Source: Asterochloris sp. CNOR1 (lineage: Eukaryota > Chlorophyta > Trebouxiophyceae > Trebouxiales > Trebouxiaceae). From it: 64,000 nt of DNA. Positions 21,801 through 31,300 of this stretch are shown piece by piece. The stretch lies in contig OZ017756.1 in assembly GCA_963969365.1 (NCBI GenBank), positions 930,001 through 994,000 on the forward strand. Direction: 5' to 3'. The notes below the pieces were generated by a model. The model made no database searches. It saw only the letters and a list, made by a program, of their open reading frames with translations, and was not told the origin of the DNA. How positions within the stretch are numbered: the first letter of the stretch is position 1; every line of letters starts with the position of its first letter. Both the position numbers and the translations under genes were made by a program.

Positions 21801-23884
21801 CTGCAGCCAAGCAGAAGTCCTTTGAAGAGTATGAGCAGGATGTGTGGCAGGAGCTGAGCCAGCTGGTGAAGGATGCCAAATCACTGAGGACTTACCTGGT
21901 GAGAGGCAGAAACCCTGCGTGACAGCCTCATGTGATTCACCTGCTTGACAGGTCTGGGTCGTGTACCTTGCCTGGCAACTGAGAGGAGTCCAGGCATCAG
22001 CAAGGAGAGCTGCGCCTCTACCAACATGTCACTCACGTCACACAGGCACCAGGCAGCACCTGTGTCTCTCAAGCAGGAGTCTGCTTACCACAGCTATGCT
22101 GTTGAATCATGAGGGAGGTTTTGACAGCAAAGCTTTGGGCTGTCATGGATGTGCAGGTGCAAATGGCTCAACTGGAAAGTCCTGACAGCAATGTTGACAC
22201 CTGGCTCACCCAGCGCTATAGGCAAGGCGCTTGGCTGCAAAATCCTGCCACCGCAGGTGGTGGCCATCAGGGTTCAGCAGCGCACAAAGTCCTTTGCAGC
22301 TCGACTTCCCCTTTGCTGACGGCCGTCATCCCTGTGCAGGTGGCGGCCATGAGGGTGCAGGAGCAGGCGTTCAGCAGCGTGACTGTGGGCGAGACAGAGA
22401 AGGTGGACCTGACCGATGCCCACAAGGCTCCTGTCACTGCCAATGGCCTGGCTGCTGGCGCTAGCACCAGCGGGCTGCCTACCCCCATCAGCGAGGACAC
22501 CAGCCGCAGCCATGTTGCGCATGGCGCCACAGGTGGCCATTGCCTTTGGTCCTTCTCAATGAGCCCCTTTACACAAGCAGTGTACAACTCGGCGGGGTGG
22601 GCGGAGCATGGGCGTGGGTGGGGGGAGATGCGGGACGGGAGACATAGCAACTTCTACTGATCTCTTGCACCCCACCTCCCCACACTGCACTGCTGTGTGC
22701 TACCAAACATATTCATTCTGCTCTGCAGCATGCACATTCCCTTCTCTGTCATCTCCTGCTCACACAGTGCAAGGTGTAATTGCAGAGGGTCGGTTCGGCA
22801 CCTTGATCAGCCACACCCCCCTGACTTCCAACGCACCACACGCCCTGGCCTCGCACGCTGACCCCTCTCCCAGCGAGATCTCAGCCAGTGAGGTGGAGAC
22901 CCACGCCCCCATCATGCGCAAGGAGCCCCCCCAGGCTGAGGAGGCTGTTCGCTCCAGCGGCGCCGGCAGTGTGACCCAGCCCAGCACCCCCGTGCAGACC
23001 TCCAGGTGGGCACAGCTGTGTGTTATTGGAAAGTACGTTGGCATCACTCAGACCTACACATTTGTGTTCAGCATGTTTCGGCACCTTGCCTGGGCAGGGC
23101 TGGCAGGCACAGTGCTTGGTGGCAAGACGGCCCAGTGCTGGGCTGTGTCGCCATATGGCCGCCCACTACTGACTGCAGCACATCAGGGCGGCCTGCTGCC
23201 ACTGGGTGGGGCCAGCTGGCTGAGCCAGGCATGGCAGGCAATGCCAGACAGCGGCCATGACAACAGGCTGCTATCGCCGCATGGGCTCAACAACATCCTG
23301 AAGAATGCAAACAACACAGCAACTGCTTCTGGGCTGATCAAGAGGCTGCTACCCATAGTCACATGTGGCAAGGCAGAGCAGCTGCTGCAATGCCGGCTTG
23401 GGTGTGCTGCAGGGCTGAGGAGAACCACCACCAGGAGAGGCCCAACTTGGACATCCCCCCTCAGCTCTCGCTGGAGGAGGAGTTGCCCTCAGGTGGGGGT
23501 CCCCTTCATCTGGGTGCCTTCATGTTGCAGGCAGTGCCCATCATACAGTTTGGGTTTGCTGTCTGGTCGAGCTTGCAGGGCCAATCATCCGCGGCTGCCT
23601 CTGCTTGTTTGCAGGCTGCGCTGTATCATCAGGCAGCATTGTGCACTTGTAATTGTCATCTGTGTTTGACAGGCATCTTGCTGTCTTTTGGCCCCTAATG
23701 ACAAGGTTGAGGCGCCAGATTGCCACAAGCAAGATTCGGCACTGATGCAGCCAACAGCAGGGTCTCACTTGCTGCTCCTTGTTCCATGCCTGCAGTGCCC
23801 CAGACTCCAGTGACACAGAACCCTGAGAAGGTTGAGGAGAAGAAGAACAGCTTCATGGGCAGGCTGCTTGGCGTGGGCGCATAG
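18875..23884 (+). CDS. BAR-domain-like membrane-remodelling protein (415 aa, 10 exons)
   Basis: Exons 18875-18901, 19283-19427, 19647-19822, 20924-21058, 21608-21698, 21807-21898, 22340-22532, 22786-23005, 23413-23492 and 23796-23884; phases close to 416 codons. An alternative acceptor at 22774 would add four codons. The first ~220 residues are long charged helices in the order expected of a BAR fold: MPFKAFKEK, a KEAEAFSVELKHALKQIRAL helix, then EMDVLRPMEQWLRLYKTF, an ERLTYDHERRLYNK helix, and SFEEYEQDVWQELSQLVKDA. The C-terminal half is disordered and ends in NSFMGRLLGVGA. BAR proteins dimerise into curved modules that bind and bend membranes in trafficking. The assignment rests on the pattern of helices and the PMEQWL-type core, not on an exact motif. 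Confidence 0.68.
19886..20060 (+). repeat. Two decayed copies of the exon-3 donor junction in the BAR-gene intron 3
   Basis: The end of exon 3 (ACCTGAGGGATCTGGAGG, then CACCACACC and GTGAGTG) is echoed at 19886-19950 (GAGGGATCTGGATG, CACACAGTGAGTGGC) and at 19988-20055 (ATCAACCTGAAGGACCTGGA, CCACCACACAGT). Spacing is about 105 bp. Confidence 0.8.
20484..20923 (+). repeat. Four decayed copies of the exon-4 acceptor junction in the same intron
   Basis: The real junction (ATGCAG at 20918-20923 then ACCAGCCGCATGGAGATGGA) is preceded by copies near 20484, 20600, 20700 and 20816. The copy at 20816 extends over about 60 bp and keeps GCAGTGGCTGA. Spacing is about 100-120 bp. Confidence 0.85.
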
Positions 23885-24269
23885 GGCGCCACTATATCCA
23901 CACTTGGAACAAACAAAAACCGCTACGCAGCGATCTCTGCGCCCAGCAGCCAGCTGTGACACACGGTCACAATGTCATGATTCCGACCACTCGCCACCCC
24001 TCTTGATCCGTGGGCTCCCACAGCCCACACACGCTTCTTGGCCACACCGCCCTCCTGCCAGCAAGCCTTCACAGCACATAGGCACCTCTTCCTAATGACA
24101 GCCAGGTAGCTGACAATGAACAAACATTTGATTTGAGCTCCTGTTTAAGTGATCTCTTTCTTGCTTCCAGGTTTACTGGTCCTGATCTCTGCAGTTGTTT
24201 GAGTCTTATGTTGATGTAATCCCTGCCGCTCTGCGCTGTGCTCATGTGTGACCTAGAGCACTCAGCATC
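23885..24269. other. Intergenic region between BAR-like and DRC8-like genes
   Basis: About 385 bp between two plus-strand genes: 3' UTR of the first and promoter of the second. No further coding signal was seen. Confidence 0.4.
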
Positions 24270-25825
24270 ATGCCGGCACCTGTGGATGCCGCTACGCATG
24301 AAGATGCAAAACGAATTGCCAGGGAGAGCTTCCTGGTCTTCGAGCACAAAGAAGGCTCCCGGCTTGTAGATGAGAAGTAAGCAAACAGCCATACCTCGAC
24401 AGCATGCTGCAAGATGCCCTGCTCCTGCTGCTGAGGGCTGCGCTGCTGCAGAGAAATTCCCACTGTGGTGCGGTCCATGGGCATCAACCCAAGCAATACT
24501 CAGGTGGCGCAAATTCTGCAGCAGCTGAAGAGCGGGCAGGAGGATGAAAGCCTCAACCTCATTCCAGTGGAGCGCTTTGAGGAGGTGGGCCCTGGAAGCA
24601 CAGCCACGCGTGTTGGCAGGCCTGGTCAAAGTAGTGGTGAAGTCACAGCCCCAGCAGGCAGCACGTGGCCCGCCATCAGGGGACCCTGCTCGGCCTACTA
24701 AAGTTGAAGGCAGGTTTTGAATGACACTGGGGCTATGATCAGTGCACCTGCTGCTGAGCCCCGTGCAGGGTCCAGGTGCAGGTAGCACTGGGGCTGCCAT
24801 GAGGCTCCTGCTGCCCAATCTGACTTAACATGGCGGCCCATCTGGCATGATGGCTGCTGTCATGCCTCAACCTGTCCCAAATGCAAGCAGCATTGGCCTG
24901 CTGCCAGGCCTGGCATAGACTCAGTGTGTTTGATTGATGTGGGCAGGATCAGGCTGTCATCACAGTTCTTGCTGTCAGACAGGCTTGGGACAGCAAGCAA
25001 ATGCAGAGTTGACAGGGTTGTGACCCACCAGTGCAGTTGCCGCCAGGACCTGCAAGTGCTGACATGCCAGTGGTGTCTCCCCAGTTGCAGCTGCACTCCT
25101 TGCGCCACCTCACATGCAGCTCCTGAGATGCCTGCATCACCTTCACATGCAGCTGCTGGGACTATGCATTGCCTGACTTGCAGGTGATCACAACATATGC
25201 TCTCGACATGAAGAACGAGCTGATCAGAGACGACTACCACAAGCTGCTGAGGGCTTTCAGGGCCTTCGACCCCGAGGGCAAGAACTTCTTGGAGGCAGAG
25301 ACCCTGAGGGGTATTGTTATGAGCTGTGGGGAGGCCTTCAGCAGCCAGGAGGCCGGCAACATGTTAGCGTGAGGGGCGGAGCATGTTCCAGGGGGCCTGG
25401 GGAGCACTGTGATGGCTTGCAGGAGGCCGGCAACGTGTGCATGGCTGCACATGTGTGTAGGGTTGGGGCATGAGAGAGGCAGGCAACCCAAAGTGGTACT
25501 TGATGTGCATGCCTGCTGCTGGCCTGGCACTTGCTGCAGGGAGCTGCGGAATGTTGGTGTGTGTGAAGCTGTAATGCACTGAAGGCTCGCTTTGGCAAGT
25601 GCGCTTTGATGCATGCTGCGCCAGGCACACGACATGTGCACAACACCTCCTCTCCTCCTCCTTGTGTCTGTTTGGGAAGCAATGAGCCTAGACGTACAAC
25701 ATTCCCTCCTAATTGCCATCAACTGGCCTCTGCTGTGCTGCAGGGCTTGCACAGATGCAACCACCGGCAGAGTATACTATGAGGACCTCTGCTTTGCACT
25801 GGCTACAGACGGCCGCAAAATCTGA
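24270..25825 (+). CDS. DRC8: EF-hand protein, dynein regulatory complex subunit 8-like (EFCAB2/FAP200; 4 exons)
   Basis: Exons 24270-24376, 24452-24584, 25184-25368 and 25744-25825 join in phase (2, 0, 2), giving about 168 residues. The protein shows two calmodulin-type EF-hand pairs in degenerate form: ARESFLVFEHKEGSRLVDEK with EIPTVVRSMGINPSNTQV, then LLRAFRAFDPEGKNFLEAE with LRGIVMSCGEAFSSQEAGNM and ending VYYEDLCFALATDG. The spacing and words (VVRSMG, LLRAF..D, GE.FS..E) match EFCAB2/DRC8, a subunit of the nexin-dynein regulatory complex of motile cilia. Several calcium-ligand positions are substituted, so calcium binding is doubtful. Calmodulin or centrin is less likely given these substitutions. 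Presence implies that a flagellate stage persists. Confidence 0.8.
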
Positions 25826-26123
25826 TTTTGCCTACCCGGCTCTATGCAGCCACACGCAGCTTTTGCAGCACGTCCAGCGGTCTACACAGCAGTCTACTGT
25901 GTCACATCTAGTCATAGCTTGAGTTAGCAACTGAGTCAGAACAAAACAGGTGGCGTATTACTGACATCAGCGTCGTCCGCCTGGCCCGAGGGCTTGACCA
26001 GCAGCAGGCCAGGGCTGTTCAGCGGGCAGCACGAAGCTCATCTAAGTATGGCACTGCCTGCAGCATTGAGAGGGTCACTGATGCTCGCAGCAAACATGAG
26101 GCTCACAAAAAGTTTGTCACACG
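25826..26123. other. Short convergent intergenic region
   Basis: 298 bp between the stop codons of converging genes, presumably shared 3' UTR space. Nothing else was recognised. Confidence 0.4.
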
Positions 26124-28029
26124 TCAACAGTTGTCTTGCACAATAGCAATGCTGTCAATTACCTCATCAATGTCATATGCCATTTCTGCGGCGTACATGA
26201 ATCTATCCTCCTCGTCCTCCTCGACCTTCAGATTCACCTGCACATCAAAGGACCTTGTCAGCTGGCCTGCCAGTGCCAAATGCTGCAGCTACATGTTTAG
26301 TCACACTTGCCTCAGGTGCTCGCAGTGTGGCAGGCTGGTGCAGCAGCGCCTCTGTGTTGCTGGGCATGAGACCCTGCCCCCATATGTTGTCCAGCAATGC
26401 TGGCGTCATGGCCTGCAAAGCATGGGGAAACAATGTTACCAATGGCAGGCACACCAGCAGCGGAACAGGGTTGCCCTCAATGTAAGCAACCAGCTGCAGA
26501 TCAGACAAAAGTAAGTTGCAGGCGGCCTGCGCAGTCATTGCAGGCTGTGCCTGCTGCACAACCATGTGCAGCTGCTGCAGTACAGCAAGGGAGCAGCCCT
26601 CAAGGCTGCTGTGCTATCTGCTTGCAACAACAGCCGTCACACTCATCACTCATCATGCTTGCCACATACGTGTGCGCTGCTACTGCTATATACAGGAGGA
26701 GCCGCCTTCAAAGCTGCTGTGCTGGAGGGGATGTCGCCTGGCACATGACGCTTGCCCTGGCCTGTCAGGCCCAGCTCCTGCAGTTCACATATGAGCATCA
26801 GTGCAGAAGTGACACATATCTCAGACTTAAGAATCTGTGTCAAGGAGCAGATGGTTGCACCAGCACAGGCGGGCCTGACATGTCAAGAAGAGGCATCAGG
26901 GTGCAGGTTGGCTGACTTTTGCAGCTGTGACATGGTGTCAATCGTGATTTTACCAGGTCCTCTGCCCCACGACTAGCAAATGCCCCCCGGGCTGTCCTGT
27001 CCATAAAAAGTGCCAGCGCAGGGGCCTGCTTCAGCAGCCTGCCCAGCCAGGGCTGCACAGCAGCTGTATGGCCTTGCGCCTGCTGAATGCCCCAGTGCAA
27101 TGGCTCACTTCAGCTGCCCTCTCCAGGGCCTCTCACGTTCTGTGCACTGCCCTGTTGCATACCAACCACAAGGCAGGCCTCACCCCAGCAGCCCTCTCCA
27201 TGCCTGCCTTGCCACGGCTCCGCAATATTGCCTCCTGGGTAAACATGGGGATCAGGCCACTGCTCCAAGCCCTCTCCTCCAATGTGCGGTCATCTCGCAG
27301 TGCACGTGGTGGCTCCACTGCCTGCAGCAGTCATATGAAGTTGTGCACGGCAGGCTTGGCTACTGGGCTGAACGCAGTGCAGTTTGCCCTTTGGCTGCGG
27401 GCTTGAGCTGGCCATCGATGCCCAGGTTGGCTTCACTGCATGTAGTGTCTCTAAGCATGTATAAATACCAGGCTCAGCTCTTGTGCTGAATGCAGTGTAT
27501 GTTGTCCTCCGGCCATGGGCAATCTCCAGGGTGGCCCTACTGCCTGCACCATGTATGTAGCTGTGTATGCAGCAGGACTGAACAAGTAGTGTAATAGGCC
27601 TGGCTGCAGCACAGTCTGCCTTCAGTCTGAGGCCTTGAGAGGTCTGCATATGTTTAAGGGATCCCATGACAGGTGGACCATGCATTTCACGCCTGTCAAG
27701 CCACAGATTGGACCCATCAAGACCAATCAAGCGCACACTTGTTTTGCAACTGAGTACATGCAAGGCAGCCCCATGGTGGACAGCCACACACATGGGCTCA
27801 GACAAACTAAGGGACAGCTCCAGCCGGGTCTGCGATGGTGTCGTGCAGTGCAGAGTCATGCATGAAACAAGAAGTACGCAGCTGGCTGGCTTCGTGTAAT
27901 AAAAACAGCACAGGGCAGCTGCCTCACCGGCACATCAGGCCAGACTTCCCTCCCTGTCATCACTCGCGCTGTGTTGGTGGGGATGCCGCCCTCTCCAAAA
28001 GCAGTCTTGCCGCGGATGGGCAGCACAGT
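26124..28029 (-). CDS. Unrecognised multi-exon protein, 5' end unresolved
   Basis: Well-supported phase-0 exons on the minus strand are 27928-28029, 27184-27321, 26954-27082, 26694-26777, 26311-26574 and 26124-26237, the last ending in a stop. Another exon may lie between 27321 and 27928, and the start codon was not found; a candidate upstream segment lies around 28180-28310. The exon ending at 26311 uses a GC donor (GAG then GCAAGT). The peptide contains helical segments (LEERAWSSGLIPMFTQEAIL; LGRLLKQAPALALFMDRTA; ACNLLLSDLQLVAYIEG) and a very acidic C-terminus (VEEDEEDRFMYAAEMAYDID). An alpha-solenoid is possible, but no family is recognised. Confidence 0.5.
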
Positions 28030-28316
28030 CTGCAGGCATAGAGTGGTGACCTGCGACCACTGGCAGGTGGCAGCACAGTGTGGGACAGTGGCAGCCAGAT
28101 GCCCACATGAGTGTGCAGGTACTGCTGGTGGACCGCAAGGGGCCACAGTCAGCAGTACACACAGGCAGAGCCGCACTTCCGGGCATTTCCAGCCAAAGCT
28201 CCCAGCACCAGCCGATGAGAGTGTGCGTGTAGTGAACAGTCATTCTCCGCGGTGTCCAACACAGAGCAGACAGCCTTCAGCCCCGCACCTTTTCCATCAA
28301 CTTGGCACTCACGCAG
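28030..28316. other. Region between LEA stop and the unresolved minus gene
   Basis: It holds a minus-strand open segment with an ALAGN-type helix (about 28180-28310) that could be an early exon of the downstream minus gene, plus a copy of the junction near 28029. Not resolved. Confidence 0.3.
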
Positions 28317-31300
28317 TCACTGCATCTCAGGCAAGGCACAGCCAGGCCTTACCTGGTGCAGCCAGCGCTCAAGGCGCTCCACAGCATTCTCCACGGAGTC
28401 CGTCACGGAGCGAGCAGCTGTGTCCACCTCCTCACGTGCCTCCTGAAGGCTGCTGCGCACCCCCTCTGCTGCGTCATGCGCTGTGTCTTGTACTGTGTGC
28501 TTGGCACCTCGGATGGTGCCGCGCACTCCCTCTGCTGCGTCATGCGCTGTGTCTTGCACGGTGTGCTTGGCACCTCGGATGGTGCCGCGCAACCCCTCTG
28601 CTGCGTCATGCGCTGTGTCTTGCACGGTGTGCTTGGCACCTCGGATGGTGCCGCGCACCCCCTCTGCTGCGTCATGCGCTGTCCCCCTGACACTGTGCTC
28701 TGCGCTGCGCACCCCCTCCGCAGCCTGGTGGGCAGAGTCCTGGACAGCGTGCTTGGCACCCCTGACACCATCCTCCACCCTGCAGCAAGTGCAAAGTGTC
28801 AGTGCAGATGACAGGACTGCCAGCCACTGGGCAGGGTCAGCTGCACACAGGAACACACATAAGCCCACATGTCGCGCATAGTTGGCAGGGTGTCAGGAAC
28901 GTGTGGAAGCTAGGTTGGGCAATTGGTCTGGTCCGCCTGGCATTGGCGATGCAGCGCAGGCAGGGCAAGCTCATCAAAGTGAGTGAGCCTCCCCCATGCT
29001 GCCATGCTGAGAGAGGGGTGGGGCCCCTGTACAGCAACCAGCAGCTCACCTGTAGTTTGCATGGCGGGCCTCCTGCCTGGCCTGGTCCCCAGCATCCTCC
29101 GCTGAGCTGATGACATGGCCGGCAGCGCTGCCCAAGCGGGCACCTGCACGCTCGCTGCCTTCATGCACTGTGCCAGCTGCCCTCTCAGCAGACCCCAGCA
29201 CGCGGTGCTTGGCCCTTGCAGCGCTCTCCTGCGCAGAGTCTGCTGCGTCCTGGCCCCAGTGGCGATCACTTTCGGCAGGCTGCCTGCCCCTGTGCCTGGC
29301 CCTGTGTGCAGTCTCCCTGTCCTTCTGCCACGCAGCAAAGTCCTCCGCTGAGTCTGCTGATTCCCTGCCCTTCTCCTTGGCCCAGTCAGCCGTCTCATGC
29401 ACCATGTCTGCCACACGGTGCTGAGCCTGCCTGCCCTTCTCCCAGGCGCTGTCAGCAGTCTTCTCAACTGAGTCTGCTGCCTCCCTGCCCTTCTCCTTGG
29501 CCCAGTCAGCCGTCTCATGCACCATGTCGGCCACACGGTGCTGAGCCTGCCTGCCCTTCTGCCAGGCGCTGTCAGCAGTCTCCTCGACTGAGTCTGCTGC
29601 CTCTCTGCCCTTCTCCTTGGCCCAGTCGGCCGTCTCATGCGCTGTGTCTGCCACACGGTGCTGAGCCTGCCTGCCCTTCTGCCAGGCGCTGTCAGCAGTC
29701 TCCTCAACTGAGTCTGCTGCATCCCTGCCCTTCTCCTTGGCCCAGTCGGCTGTCTCATGCGCTGTGTCTGCCACACGGTGCTGAGCCTGCCTGCCCTTCT
29801 GCCAGGCGCTGTCAGCAGTCTCCTCGACTGAGTCTGCCGCCTGCCAGCCCTTCTCCTTGGCCCAGTCGGCCGCTTCCCGAATGGAGTCTGCTGCATGGTG
29901 CTCAGCCTGCCTGCCCTTCTGCCTGGTGCTGTCAGCAAGCTCGTCTGCGGCATCGGCCGCCTGCCTGCCCGCCTGCCGGGCCCCGGCGTAGGAGCCCTGC
30001 AGCCTGTCCTCTGTGCTGCCCCTCCAGTCTGCTGCAGACTGCCTGGCTCTGTCAGCCCAGTTCTCAGCACTCTGGCTGGAGCGCCTGCCACCTTGCCTGC
30101 TGCGGTCCGCTGAGTCCTCATCTGCCCCGCTGGCACAGCTGGCGCTGCCCTCAGCACCGCCAGCCACACTGCCGGCAGCATGGCCCACGCTGGCGGCTGC
30201 AGAGGCAGCTCCCTCGCGAGCACGATGCGCCGCGGAGGCAGCTGAGTCTGCCGCATACTGCTTGCCGTCCTGCACGCAGCAGCACACCTTGAGGGGCCCC
30301 ATTGCGCAATCCCACCTGCTTCAGGTAAGGCACAGCCCCAGCGGTGCGGAGGTCCCAGAAACGATGCAGGCAGCAAGTCCGCAGCAGGTGAGGTCTACAG
30401 CCTCTTGCCTGCAGGGAGGCCAATGACTCATGCAGGCACTGCTCTGCAGAGCCCCCTGCCCCAGCATTATCTCTGGTGGGTCACCTGTGCTAGAGCGGTC
30501 AGAGCAGGACGTTCAGCCAGCTCTGCAGCCCTTGCTGAAGTTGCAGACACTTGCCCAGTGCACGACTCACAGCACGGCATGCAGCCGTTGAGTGAGGCCT
30601 GAATGCTTGCCTGCAGGCGAGCCCGTGCCTGGTGCAGCCGCTCCTCTGCAGAGCCGCCGCCCCGGGCGTCTGCAGCATCCCCTGCCACGTCTGCTGTGGC
30701 TCGCTTATGCGCCTCGTGCTGCAGCCAGGCCGCGTGGTTGGGGGTATTCCCCCGGGCGGTGCCCTGCTGTTGCTGCAGGCGGCTGGGAGAGGCCTCTCGC
30801 AGCCCCTCACTTGCCCTCTCGGCTGAGTCGCCAGCCCTGTCTGCTGCCCTCTGCGCAAAGTTACGAACCCTCCCCTCTGCCCTGTCGGCACGGCCACCGG
30901 CCTGGCTAACATCTCCAGCAGACTCCCCATGGGTGTTGATACTCGAAGTGGCGTCTGAGTACCGCTGCTCTGCATATCCAGCCCCCGAGCCGGCAGCCGC
31001 GCCGGCTCCGCCGGCAGCCTGCCGCGTGCCGCGCCTGACACCCTGTGCAGCATGCTCAGCGCTGGACTCCACCTCCTCAGCTGCTGCTGAACCCTTGCCG
31101 GCCAGGAGGCCGCCGGCCCTGCCAGCTGCGGCGCCAGCATGCTCGCTGGCCTCGCGGGCACCCCTGCTGGCAGCTATGGCCCCAGAGAGCGTGCTGTCCC
31201 TGGCCTCTTCGGCAGCTGCAGACCCCTTGCCTGCCACCAAGCCGCCGACGTGGCCAGCAGCAGCCCCCAGGTGCTCGGCGGCCTCCCGGCCGCCTCTGGC

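Noticed and set aside
24270-25825. Calmodulin or centrin
   Set aside because: Key calcium ligands are substituted and the peptide words match EFCAB2/DRC8 better.
28900-30376. 488-codon Arg/Pro-rich minus frame overlapping LEA exon 8
   Set aside because: Alternative frame of the 120-bp repeat; the chosen frame gives Ala/Glu/Lys amphipathic repeats and joins neighbours in phase.
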